Assembly (NCBI GenBank): GCA_964460435.1
Contig: CAYWRH010000003.1
Location: 1 to 64,000, forward strand
From: JAAZBV01 sp964460435
GTDB taxonomy: Bacteria; Desulfobacterota; DSM-4660; Desulfatiglandales; HGW-15
DNA: 64,000 nt
Direction of reading: 5' to 3'
Below, in pieces: positions 53,336-61,640 of the stretch. Every line of letters begins with the position of its first letter. Position 1 is the stretch's first letter. The position numbers were made by a program, and so were the translations under genes. The notes beneath the pieces are model-generated. The model was given only the letters and a program-made list of their open reading frames with translations, had not been told where the DNA came from and ran no database searches.

Positions 53336-53451
53336 CAGGTGTTGAACAGAAGGCCGTCATGCAGAATGCCAGCTCTGCCGCGCCGGTTGATGATGAAACC
53401 TGGTTTTATACATTTTCAGGTGGCATGATCGGTTATTTGCCAAAACATTGA
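53332..53451 (+). CDS. Small 39-residue protein, translationally coupled to the ferredoxin gene
   Basis: The ATG overlaps the ferredoxin stop in an ATGA junction, the classic coupling arrangement. The frame runs 39 codons to TGA at 53449-53451. The residues (start MTGVEQKAVMQNASSAAP, end DDETWFYTFSGGMIGYLPKH) look protein-like: an acidic linker and an aromatic C-terminus. No family recognised. It could be a small third subunit or the decayed start of a longer gene. Confidence 0.4.
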   Translation: MTGVEQKAVMQNASSAAPVDDETWFYTFSGGMIGYLPKH

Positions 53452-53564
53452 ATTTGGAGTAACCTTTTATTTATATAGTTAGCTGATAGCTGACCGCTGA
53501 AAGCCTCATCCAGAATTTCATTATTTATGGATGGAGACTATATAGCATTATTAAACAGGTTATT

Positions 53565-53581
53565 CCCTGCCAGAGGCAGGG
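53565..53581. terminator. Short GC hairpin before the selenoprotein gene
   Basis: CCCTGCC-AGA-GGCAGGG, a 7-bp perfect stem with a 3-base loop, 36 bases before the selenoprotein ATG. There is no T run, so it may be a pause site, an mRNA 5'-end structure or a weak terminator. Confidence 0.4.
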
Positions 53582-53616
53582 GATTAGGTAACAAATGATA
53601 AAAAAAGGAGTGTGAC

Positions 53617-55326
53617 ATGAACAGATTATTATCAGCATTTAATATTGTGCTTCTGGCTTTCTTGGCTGTCCCGTCTCTATCCATGGCTCAAAGCGCAGGA
53701 GATACCGGAACAGAGAAACAAGTTCAATACGAGGCATTGAGCCCCTGGGCAGATGTGGACCCGATTCCGGTGCGTGGAATCTCTCCCAGACTTGATAGCC
53801 TGAAAGGGAAAAAGATCGGGTTATACGTCAACACTAAACGCGCAGCCATGCCGATCGCAAAATCAGTTGATAAGAGACTGAAGGAGATGTACCCCGATAT
53901 CCAGACAATAATTTATCAATCTACAGAACCTAATGTGAATGAGATCGAGACAAAGAACAAGGAAAAATTCACCGAATGGCTAAAGGGCATTGACGCTGCG
54001 ATTGCCCTGGTGGGTGACTGAGGCTCCTGCACAAAGTACCTCGTCTATACAGGAATATCAGTCGAGGACTTTGGCAAGCCGGTCGTGTTACTGGCAAATA
54101 ATGGCTTTATCAACGACGCCCATTCAGCCGCATCAAGCAAAGGTATGCCCGGGATCAGGATTATTGGAGAGACAGTGCCCTGCGAATCTACCGTCATTTC
54201 AGATATAGAAAAAGGGGTAGCGGAAGTAATGAAGGAGGTGGTTGATGCCCTTGTAAGGCCTCTTACTGCAGATGAGAAATCCCCGAAACAGCAGACAGGC
54301 AAAACCCCAAGGGTCGCCTTTAAGGGAACCCTTCAGGAGATAAACCAGTTCTTTTACCGCAAGGGGTGGGGCGATGGCCTGCCCATTATTCCGCCTACAG
54401 AGGAGGCGGTTAAGGAGATGCTTAAAGGGACCGATCTGCCCCCGGATCATATTGTGGCAAAAATCATCCCGAGAAAGGGAAAGGCCACTGTCGAGAAGAT
54501 AGCTATCAATGCTGTGATGGCTGGCGCTCTACCCACCCACATGCCTGTCCTGATTGCAACAGTGGAGGCCTTTTCCGATCCAAAGGCCAGGTTTGATACA
54601 TTTGAGGTTAGCACAGGTTCATGGGCCCCATCCCTGACCATAAACGGCCCTATCAGAAGAGATATACATATCAATTCCGGTTCCGGCTCGCTTAGTCCGG
54701 GGAATATTGCCAATTCTGCAATAGGAAGGGCAGTTGGCCTTATTGTCAAGAATATCGGCGGGGCAAGAAAGGCCGTTGAGGATATGGGAGTAATAGGTAA
54801 CCCTGGCAAGTACAGTCTTGTGATTGGCGAGGATGAAGAGAATAGCCCCTGGGAGCCACTCAGTGTTGAGCGCGGCTTTAAAAGGGAAGAGAGCACTGTA
54901 ACAGTCTTCTTTCCAAACACCTTTATCCAGACAGTACCCGGAGGAACAGATGCAAAGGGAATTCTTGATACCCTTGTAACCATGGGCACTACAAGCATGT
55001 CGAGCGTCATACTGATTCCCTCATGGGCAAAGGTTTTATCAGGTGAAGGGTATACAAAGCAGATGGTCAAGGATTACATAGCACAACACAGCAAGCCCGT
55101 TGTAATCTCAGGTTTTGAAACCATAACGAATCCCGATAAAATGGATACAGAAAACCTCATGATCCTGGTAGCTGGCGGGCCCGGTTCGTTTATAGGCCTG
55201 TTAAAGAGCGTTGGCCCTGGTTTTTTCAACAACGCCCTTGTAACAAAAAAGATCGTGCTACCAAAGGATTGGAACAAACTGGTTGCAAAATACAGCAATC
55301 TTGTGCCGGTTTATGAGAGGTACTGA
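53617..55326 (+). CDS. Exported UGSC-family selenoprotein (in-frame UGA = Sec135)
   Basis: One 569-residue protein read through a UGA at 54019-54021. An ordinary gene caller gives two pieces (53617-54021 and 54085-55326), but they share a frame, and the codons after the UGA read Gly-Ser-Cys-Thr-Lys-Tyr with no further stop. Sec-Gly-Ser-Cys is the motif that names the UGSC (seleno)protein family. Signal peptide about 1-24 (ending SMAQ) implies export. After the UGSC domain (to ~200), a second domain (~230-569) opens with GWGDGLPIIPPTEEAV and GKATVEKIAINAVMAG. The paralogue at 59037 has the same two-domain plan without Sec. AAAAAAGGAG precedes the ATG. Function unknown; Sec with Cys three residues on suggests a thiol/selenol redox site. 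Confidence 0.88.
54016..54063 (+). promoter_or_regulatory. Candidate bacterial SECIS stem-loop at the UGA codon
   Basis: GACTGA (54016-54021, including the UGA) pairs with TCAGTC (54058-54063); after a 3x3 internal loop, TCCTG (54025-54029) pairs with CAGGA (54050-54054). The 20-base apical part contains CTCGTCTA, with a G-U pair exposed as in SelB-binding loops. Folding was done by eye only. Confidence 0.5.
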
Positions 55327-55345
55327 TGTCAGGAAAGGTTAAATA

Positions 55346-57748
55346 ATGAAAGAGTATCTCTCCAGGATTGTCAGGGGGAATTTCCCCCTGTGCTTTGAAA
55401 AGGCGCGCCTTATTACGGAATCTTTTATAAAGACAGAAGGTGAGCCAGCCATAATCCGGTATGCAAAGGCCCATGCCAATGTCCTTGAAAATATCAGTGT
55501 AATTATTGATAAGGATGAACTCTTTGTTGGTGAAGGGGCGAGCAAACCCTGGGGCGCTGAGATTGATCCGTTCCTGGGCATATGGAAAGAGGAGGCAATT
55601 AGGGGCGCAGTGGAAGAGGGAATTATCTCGATGGATGATTCAGACTGGCCCCTTATGCGCGAGCTTGGCAGCTACTGGGCAAAAAGATGTTCCGAGTATG
55701 CGCAGTCAAAGCTGCTTGATGAGAGATTTTTCAATTACCTCAGGGTTGGCATTACATTGCCGCCCATGAAAAACAGGGATGAGTTCAGGGGCGCATATGC
55801 TGGCAGCGGCCTCTGCCTCTCATTTAACTTTACCGATTGTTATACAGACTTTTCGCGATGGATGAAGGGGCTTAACCCCATAATAGGGGAGATAGATGAA
55901 GAGCTTAAAAATCTCAGATTTTTATCTCTGGAGGCTGTTAACAAAAAACAGTTTCTGGTTGCTTCGCTTATTGTGCTGAAGGCAATAGTCCGGTTTGCAG
56001 AAAGATATGCTGAAGAGGCTGAAAGACTGGCCGCTATAGAAGCAGATGGTGCGTGCAGAAAAAATCTAAAACGTATTGCCACAGCCTGCCGAATTGTTCC
56101 GGCCAATCCGCCCGGGAATTTCTATCAGGCCATGCAGTCCTTATGGTTCAACCAGATCCTGTCTACACCCAGCTCAACACATAATTTCGGCAGGTTTGAT
56201 CAGTATATGTACCCCTTCTATAAAAAGGATAGGGATGAGGGAAAGATCACGGATGAAGAGGTACTGGATCTTTTGTGCGAACTGCGGGTAAAGAGCATGC
56301 GGCCTGAAAATATCAAGCTTTCAGCGGCCAAACGTTCACAGCACTCAGGGTTTGCCAAATGGCGAAATATGACAATCGGCGGCGTAACTTCTGATGGTAA
56401 AGATGCGAGTAATGAACTGACATGGCTCGTGCTTGAAGCGGCAAACCGTGTGAGAACACCTCACCACACTATTACCATGAGGGTGCATGATAAAACACCC
56501 GAAGATCTGATGCTCAAGGCGCTTGAGGTGGTAAAAACCGGTATTGGAATGCCTGCATTTGCGCTGGATAAATCCTTTATTGATTATATGACTTCAGGCG
56601 GAATCCCCCTGAATGAGGCGCGTGACTATCACCTTGCTGGTTGTGTGGACCCTGCCATTCCTGGCAAACAGAGTTTTCTGGCAGGTCTCTTTTTTGTGGT
56701 TCCAAAGGTGCTTGAGATCTTTCTAAATAACGGGATAGACCCACGAACAGGGCTCAATATCGGGCCGGACATATCTGATGTTGAAACCTTTAAAACCTTT
56801 AGCGATTTCTATGATGGCTTTAAGAAATATCTCAAACATTTTATCGGCATATGGCATGAACACAGCTTTCTAGTCTCAGGGCGATCCGGGGATGTATATG
56901 GATATAACGATATCGTTGAAATGGTTGAAACGCTTCTTATGCAGGACGGGGTCAGGATGGGTAAGCCGCTCTCAAACAGGGACGCTGTGCCCCCATACGA
57001 TTTCAGGGCTGTAATGATACCGGTTGGGGCAATTAACACAGCCGATTCGCTTGCAGCCATTAAACAGCTTGTATTCGAAACAAGGCAGATTACCCTTAAA
57101 GAGCTGAAACAGGCCCTGAGCGCTAACTGGGAAGGCCATGATGATATCAGGAGATTGTGCCTGAAGTCGCCCAAATACGGAAACGACAATGATTATGCAG
57201 ACTCTATTGCAGCAGACCTCTATAATTTTTTCCTTAAGGAGGAATCAAATTACCATTCCTTTGGAAGGCCTGTAAACGCAAAGGTGAGGGGAATTGGAGG
57301 CGCCTCCATTTCATCCATGTTTGCGGGCGGGTCAATTATCGGGGCCACACCTGACGGCAGATATGCCGGAACAACATTATCTGACGGAACAGTATCTCCT
57401 GCCCAGGGCATGGACAAAAAGGGTCCCACAGCCATGCTGAGGAGTGCCGCAAAAATCAACCAGGCAGCATGTTCATCTGCGCTTCTTAACATCAAGCTGC
57501 ACCCGTCCTTTATTGGAGGCAGAGAAGGGCTTGCAAAACTCGGAATGCTTATAAAAACCTATGCCGGTATGGGCGGCAAGTGGGTACAGCTAAATGTAGT
57601 TGGAAACGAGGAGTTGCTCGATGCACAGCAGCACCCGGAGAATCACAGGGATCTGATTGTAAGGGTTGCAGGATACAGCGCCTATTTTACTGATCTTGGC
57701 AAAGGGGTGCAGGATGATATCATCCGGCGTATGGAAGTGGCCATTTGA
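55346..57748 (+). CDS. Glycyl radical enzyme (dehydratase/decarboxylase-type, substrate unknown)
   Basis: 800 residues, the normal size of the PFL-like superfamily. The C-terminal glycyl radical motif is RVAGYSAYF with Gly776. The thiyl-radical Cys433 sits in AGCVDP; diol dehydratases and choline lyase have GCVEP, so Glu435 is replaced by Asp here. Pyruvate formate-lyase is excluded because it needs two adjacent cysteines. The domain start (LCFEKARLITESF) is of the general GRE type. An activating radical-SAM enzyme is required but none is encoded in the window. The gene begins 19 bases after the selenoprotein stop. Confidence 0.9.
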   Translation: MKEYLSRIVRGNFPLCFEKARLITESFIKTEGEPAIIRYAKAHANVLENISVIIDKDELFVGEGASKPWGAEIDPFLGIWKEEAIRGAVEEGIISMDDSDWPLMRELGSYWAKRCSEYAQSKLLDERFFNYLRVGITLPPMKNRDEFRGAYAGSGLCLSFNFTDCYTDFSRWMKGLNPIIGEIDEELKNLRFLSLEAVNKKQFLVASLIVLKAIVRFAERYAEEAERLAAIEADGACRKNLKRIATACRIVPANPPGNFYQAMQSLWFNQILSTPSSTHNFGRFDQYMYPFYKKDRDEGKITDEEVLDLLCELRVKSMRPENIKLSAAKRSQHSGFAKWRNMTIGGVTSDGKDASNELTWLVLEAANRVRTPHHTITMRVHDKTPEDLMLKALEVVKTGIGMPAFALDKSFIDYMTSGGIPLNEARDYHLAGCVDPAIPGKQSFLAGLFFVVPKVLEIFLNNGIDPRTGLNIGPDISDVETFKTFSDFYDGFKKYLKHFIGIWHEHSFLVSGRSGDVYGYNDIVEMVETLLMQDGVRMGKPLSNRDAVPPYDFRAVMIPVGAINTADSLAAIKQLVFETRQITLKELKQALSANWEGHDDIRRLCLKSPKYGNDNDYADSIAADLYNFFLKEESNYHSFGRPVNAKVRGIGGASISSMFAGGSIIGATPDGRYAGTTLSDGTVSPAQGMDKKGPTAMLRSAAKINQAACSSALLNIKLHPSFIGGREGLAKLGMLIKTYAGMGGKWVQLNVVGNEELLDAQQHPENHRDLIVRVAGYSAYFTDLGKGVQDDIIRRMEVAI

Positions 57749-57809
57749 CCTGTTATCTATTCCTGTCTCGATATAGACTGAAAATTTTATTATGAAAGGA
57801 GAGATCAAA

Positions 57810-57917
57810 ATGAGACAAAAAATTGTATCTGTTCTGATATTTTTCCTTTCTGTCAGTGTAACCTGTTTCACCCGAAAAGGCCAGGCTTCAATCAGTTCAA
57901 ACAACATATACAATTAA
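57810..57917 (+). CDS. 35-residue signal-peptide-like open frame
   Basis: ATG at 57810 with AAAGGAGAG seven bases upstream, ending TAA at 57915-57917. The residues (MRQKIVSVLIFFLSVSVTCF, then a short polar tail) resemble the signal peptide of the next gene, whose own box lies just after this stop. Either a small exported peptide, a leader peptide, or the stub of a truncated duplicate of the downstream gene. Confidence 0.35.
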   Translation: MRQKIVSVLIFFLSVSVTCFTRKGQASISSNNIYN

Positions 57918-57930
57918 AGGAGAAAATCAC

Positions 57931-58860
57931 ATGAAAAACATTTTCATCAATATCTTTGTATTTGTATCTTTTTCACTTTTCTGCTCTTTTTCTATGTGCA
58001 GTGATGCATCTGCCTCAACCGGCAAAATGGACTCAGCCCTTCTGATAAAGGTGATGGATCACTATCTTGGCCAGCTTGTAAAAAACAATCCTGAAGCTCT
58101 TTTGGTCGCAAAGGATCTCAAGGTCACAGAGAACGGTTACCCCATTAAGCTTGGCAAAGGGCTCTTTCAGACGGCAAAGGAGATAACCTACAGACAATAT
58201 ATGACAGACCCCTCAACGAATCAGGTTATGGTATTTGGCGTGGTAAAGGAATCTATGCTCCTTGCAAATTTCATGGTTCGATTAAAGGTTGTTAAAGACA
58301 AGATCACAGAGATTGAGACAATTGTTTCAAGAAAAGATGAGGCATCATTTGCCAGCCCTGAAGCGCTTAAAGAGCCAAGACCCATATACGCAAAGGTGCT
58401 TTCCGAATCGGAGCGTTCTTCACGCGATAAACTTATAAAAATTGCGAACAGCTATTTTGACGGCATAGAACAAAACACAGGCGGGATAGTGCCATTCCAC
58501 AAGGATTGCAACCGTTTTGAAAATGGCACCCAGACCACCAATAACCCGGCCACGATTGCGACTGGATGTAAAGAACAGTTTGATAACAAGGTATACGCCT
58601 ATATCACTGAGGTCAGAGACCGGCGCTTTCTGATGGCTGATGAGGAAAAGGGGCTGGTATTTGGCATATTCATTTTTGATATGCCCGGCAAAAGGGAAGA
58701 CTTTAAATATTTTCCAACACCCTTTGATGAACTTCCAGCCAGATTCTACAAGCCAAGGTCCCTGATACTTGCTGAGATGTTCAAGATTGTCGATGGACAA
58801 ATCCTCTCTATTGAAGCAGTAATGGTTAATGCACCCTTCGGGGCTGTATCAGGCTGGTAA
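57931..58860 (+). CDS. Exported NTF2/DUF8021-like protein
   Basis: 309 residues with a signal peptide (about 1-28, ending ASA). Residues ~40-140 resemble the DUF8021/SnoaL-like NTF2 fold: LLIKVMDHYLGQLVKNNPEALLVAKDLKVTENGYPIKLGKGLF. A repeat of similar plan (ANSYFDGIEQNTGGIVPFHKDCNRFENG) starts near 170, so the protein may hold two such domains. NTF2-like folds include isomerases, dehydratases and binding proteins. It follows the glycyl radical gene and shares the periplasm with the selenoprotein, which makes it a candidate partner; no direct evidence. Confidence 0.62.
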   Translation: MKNIFINIFVFVSFSLFCSFSMCSDASASTGKMDSALLIKVMDHYLGQLVKNNPEALLVAKDLKVTENGYPIKLGKGLFQTAKEITYRQYMTDPSTNQVMVFGVVKESMLLANFMVRLKVVKDKITEIETIVSRKDEASFASPEALKEPRPIYAKVLSESERSSRDKLIKIANSYFDGIEQNTGGIVPFHKDCNRFENGTQTTNNPATIATGCKEQFDNKVYAYITEVRDRRFLMADEEKGLVFGIFIFDMPGKREDFKYFPTPFDELPARFYKPRSLILAEMFKIVDGQILSIEAVMVNAPFGAVSGW

Positions 58861-59036
58861 TGTAAGAATGCAACAAGAGTGTCTGGAAAATGTTCCGTAG
58901 CGCTAATTGCTTAATATGCAGATTCGAGTTGAGTATATTTTATGCCTTGCAGTATACACTCCATGACTGTCTGTAATGGCGACAATGCCTCTAAAGTTAG
59001 CCCCATGAGGTCTGAAAACCGGAAGGAGATGAGGAT

Positions 59037-60761
59037 ATGCCTTTAGAAAGGTTTGAATTAAGAGTGCTTAACCCGAGGGGTGAGACCGAAAAAAATCCTG
59101 TTATGCCTGCATCTCCCCGCCTTAAGGGTCTGAAGGGAAAAAGGATCGGGATAATAAGGATAAGGATTCAGGCAGGCGAAATACTGTTCCCTTATCTGGA
59201 AAAGGCATTAAGGGAGCAGGCCCCGGACACCATGTGGGAGATACTGGATATACCATTATCAGAAAATGGCGATGAAAGGGCAGAGAGGATCAGGGAGACG
59301 GTTCAGAAATATGACGGCATTGTTATTTCCATGGCAATATCAGGGGGCAGCACAACAAGGCTCACACCAGATGCGGTGTTTATTGAGAAGATGGGGATAC
59401 CTGCTGCCTTTATAGTAACCAGATGTTTTGAGACTACTGCAAGATATTTTGCCCGGAGTCAGGGTCTTCTGGATGTAGCCGTAGCCCCCTTTGCCTTTGA
59501 TTATGTGCCCCCGGCAGATGAAATAGTAAGGCTGAATCTGGCGGATGACCTTGCAGCCAAAGTTATCCACTCCCTCACCGAATGGTGCCCAGGGCCACCT
59601 GTTATTGAACCTGTGACCGAAAGGGTGCTCACCTACACAGGCATTTCTTATATGGATGCTTATGAAGGGATGGAAAAATCTTTTCTAAAGCATGGCTGGA
59701 GTGACGGCTTACCGATAGTGCCACCCACCAGGGAGGCCGTTAACAGAATGCTTGAGGGGACAGAGCTTTCTCCTGAACATCTTATTGCTGTGTTTCCTCC
59801 TGGACAGGGAAAGGCAACAGTAGAAAAAATTGCTGTTAATGCTGTAATGGCAGGCTGTCTGCCCCAGTATATGCCCCTTATCCTTGCTGCTGTTGATGCT
59901 ATTATTGACCCGGCCTTTGATCTTGTTGGTGTCCAGTCAACATCAGGGCAGCTTGCGCCCCTGTTGATAGTAAGCGGCCAGAAACTGATTGAAAAACTTA
60001 ATATAAATGACAGTTACTGCACCCTTGGCCCGGGCTGGCGGGCTAACAGCTCAATAGGCAGGGCGCTTAAACTTATAATGATGAACATCGGTCACACCTG
60101 GCCCGGTATCAACGATATGAAGGCATTCGGTAATCCGTTCAGGTATGTCACCCTCATAGGTGAGAATGAAGCAGCATATTCAGGTGCATGGGAACCCTTA
60201 AGGGTTACTGAAGGTTATTCAAAAGATCAGCCCACATTGAGCGTGATGCCTGCCATGTCATGGCAGCCTGACCTTGTGCTGCCCACTCCACCGGGCGTTG
60301 AAAGGATAATCGAACACATAACACTTCAGGCAAAGGCAAAATATGACCGTTATGCAAATAACTGTTACTGCAATAATCTGGTACTGATATCACCCACTGC
60401 CTTTGATGCCATCCGCAGGGAAGGGGTGTCACAAAAGGAGCTGAAGCAGGCATTATATGAAAGGATTCAACTGCCAGGCTCTAAGGTTTTTGATGGCAGA
60501 GAGAGGATAGGGCTTATTAAATTCCCCAAATGGGTGGTTGATAAACATAAAGCAGACCCTGAAGCACCTGTGCCCATACTGATGAGCCCTGAGAGCCTTA
60601 AGATCTGTGTAACAGGAGGTCCTGGGCCTGATATGATCGCCTATATAGGCACATGGGGGTATGGGCCTTCCCACTTTATTACCAAACCAATAAAGATACC
60701 TTCAGACTGGGATGAACTGCTGGAAAAATACAGGGGATGGGAAAGCCCAACTGTGAAGTGA
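59037..60761 (+). CDS. UGSC-like protein without Sec or Cys (paralogue of the selenoprotein)
   Basis: 574 residues, AGGAGATGAGG region before the ATG, no signal peptide. The N-terminal domain aligns with the UGSC domain of the selenoprotein (LKGKRIGI versus LKGKKIGL; DGIVISMAISGGST versus DAAIALVGD-UGSC), so Sec becomes Gly103 and the motif Cys becomes Thr106. The C-terminal domain matches it closely: GWSDGLPIVPPTREAV, GKATVEKIAVNAVMAGCLPQYMP, SSIGRALKLIMMNIG, FGNPFRYVTLIGENEAA, GGPGPDMIAYIG. The conserved part is therefore the C-terminal domain; the redox motif is dispensable or replaced here. Cytosolic, in contrast to its paralogue. Confidence 0.8.
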   Translation: MPLERFELRVLNPRGETEKNPVMPASPRLKGLKGKRIGIIRIRIQAGEILFPYLEKALREQAPDTMWEILDIPLSENGDERAERIRETVQKYDGIVISMAISGGSTTRLTPDAVFIEKMGIPAAFIVTRCFETTARYFARSQGLLDVAVAPFAFDYVPPADEIVRLNLADDLAAKVIHSLTEWCPGPPVIEPVTERVLTYTGISYMDAYEGMEKSFLKHGWSDGLPIVPPTREAVNRMLEGTELSPEHLIAVFPPGQGKATVEKIAVNAVMAGCLPQYMPLILAAVDAIIDPAFDLVGVQSTSGQLAPLLIVSGQKLIEKLNINDSYCTLGPGWRANSSIGRALKLIMMNIGHTWPGINDMKAFGNPFRYVTLIGENEAAYSGAWEPLRVTEGYSKDQPTLSVMPAMSWQPDLVLPTPPGVERIIEHITLQAKAKYDRYANNCYCNNLVLISPTAFDAIRREGVSQKELKQALYERIQLPGSKVFDGRERIGLIKFPKWVVDKHKADPEAPVPILMSPESLKICVTGGPGPDMIAYIGTWGYGPSHFITKPIKIPSDWDELLEKYRGWESPTVK

Positions 60762-60769
60762 ATTCCCCG

Positions 60770-60890
60770 CGTCATTCCCCGACTCGCTTGCCGACATAGT
60801 CTTGGCGGCGTCCCGATCAGGCTCCCCAAACACCTCATTTCCGACTCGATCGGGAATCCATCTGTTTTTCGCAGGGGCGTGATTTCGTCC
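60770..60890. repeat. CATTCCCCGA / TCGGGAAT inverted-repeat element, degenerate
   Basis: GTCATTCCCCGACTCG and CGACTCGATCGGGAATCCAT flank a GC-rich middle. Together they look like a split or decayed copy of the common intergenic palindromic element of the CGTCATTCCCGA...TCGGGAATCC type. It lies just after the UGSC paralogue and before the toxin-antitoxin genes. Confidence 0.5.
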
Positions 60891-61028
60891 TGCCTTAGCT
60901 TTAGCAGCAGCGGATTATTCCCAACCTCTCTTTAATTTTATCTATATATTAACTGCTGAAGCGATTTTCTCAAATGTTTAGAAACCTATTGCCTCTATGT
61001 AGACCTATTGCTTTTTTGCTCTTTATTA

Positions 61029-61340
61029 TCAAGGCTGCGCATCTTTTTGAACAGCCTGGGCTACCAATTTTACACCAAGTGCAGAGCATACACGGCTTAT
61101 TGTATCAAAACGCGGGTGTGAGTTTGGCCGCAGGGCTTTGTATAGTGCCTCTCTTGATATCCCTGCAGCATTGGCCACCTCAGTCATACCTCTTGCCCGT
61201 GCAGCTACTCCAAGGGCGTGTGCCAGCTCTCCCGGGTCTCCATCTTCAATAACGATCGTCAAGTATGCGGCTATATCCTCTTCACTTTTCAGGTGCGCCG
61301 CCATATCAAAATCCGGCATTTCTGATATTTTTTTTCCCAT
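61029..61340 (-). CDS. Antitoxin, HI1420-type with HTH domain
   Basis: 103 residues. The N-terminus contains FDMAAHLKSEEDIAAYL, the C-terminal half is a helix-turn-helix (ARGMTEVANAAGISREALYKALRPNSHPRFDTISRVCSALG). This is the probable addiction-module antidote family, encoded after its toxin. It neutralises the toxin and probably represses the pair through the palindrome at 61650. Three bases separate it from the toxin gene. Confidence 0.88.
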   Translation of the reverse strand: MGKKISEMPDFDMAAHLKSEEDIAAYLTIVIEDGDPGELAHALGVAARARGMTEVANAAGISREALYKALRPNSHPRFDTISRVCSALGVKLVAQAVQKDAQP

Positions 61341-61343
61341 ACT

Positions 61344-61640
61344 TTAATCCTCCAATTCGGCAGCCATTTTTATAGCCTTTGCAATATCTGCTGCCTGTGT
61401 TTTCTTTCCACCACCAGCCAACATCACAATCATAGTTTCTCCCCTCTGGGCGTAATACATCCGCCAGCCCTGACCGAAATGCTCCCTCATTTCAAAAACA
61501 CCAGCAGCAACAGCCTTGATATCTCCAAGATTCCCATTCTGTGCCCTGTCAATTCGGCGAGCCAACCGAATCCTAGTCATTCGGTCCTTTATCCCGTCGA
61601 GACATTTATCAAAATCAGGTGTTGTTTTGATCGTAATCAT
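61344..61640 (-). CDS. Toxin, HI1419-type RelE/ParE family
   Basis: 98 residues, the standard length. Motifs of the addiction-module killer family are visible: FDKCLDGIKDRMTRIRLARRIDRAQNGNLGDIKAVAAGVFEMREHFGQGWRMYYAQRG and ML-GGGKKTQAADIAKA. It is the first gene of the pair, as usual in this subfamily (toxin before antitoxin). RelE-fold toxins of this type inhibit translation; the exact target of this subfamily is not settled. Confidence 0.9.
   Translation of the reverse strand: MITIKTTPDFDKCLDGIKDRMTRIRLARRIDRAQNGNLGDIKAVAAGVFEMREHFGQGWRMYYAQRGETMIVMLAGGGKKTQAADIAKAIKMAAELED

Noticed and set aside
54085..55326. A separate gene starting at the ATG at 54085, with 53617-54021 as a truncated neighbour
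   Set aside because: Both share one frame, the only interruption is a UGA in a Sec-Gly-Ser-Cys motif, and the ATG at 54085 has no ribosome binding site and lies within the conserved domain.
55346..57748. Pyruvate formate-lyase
   Set aside because: The active site has one cysteine (GCVDP), not the Cys-Cys pair required by pyruvate formate-lyase.
60974..61347. Rightward frames over the toxin-antitoxin genes
   Set aside because: They are antisense shadows of the antitoxin gene, without start signals or recognisable residues.
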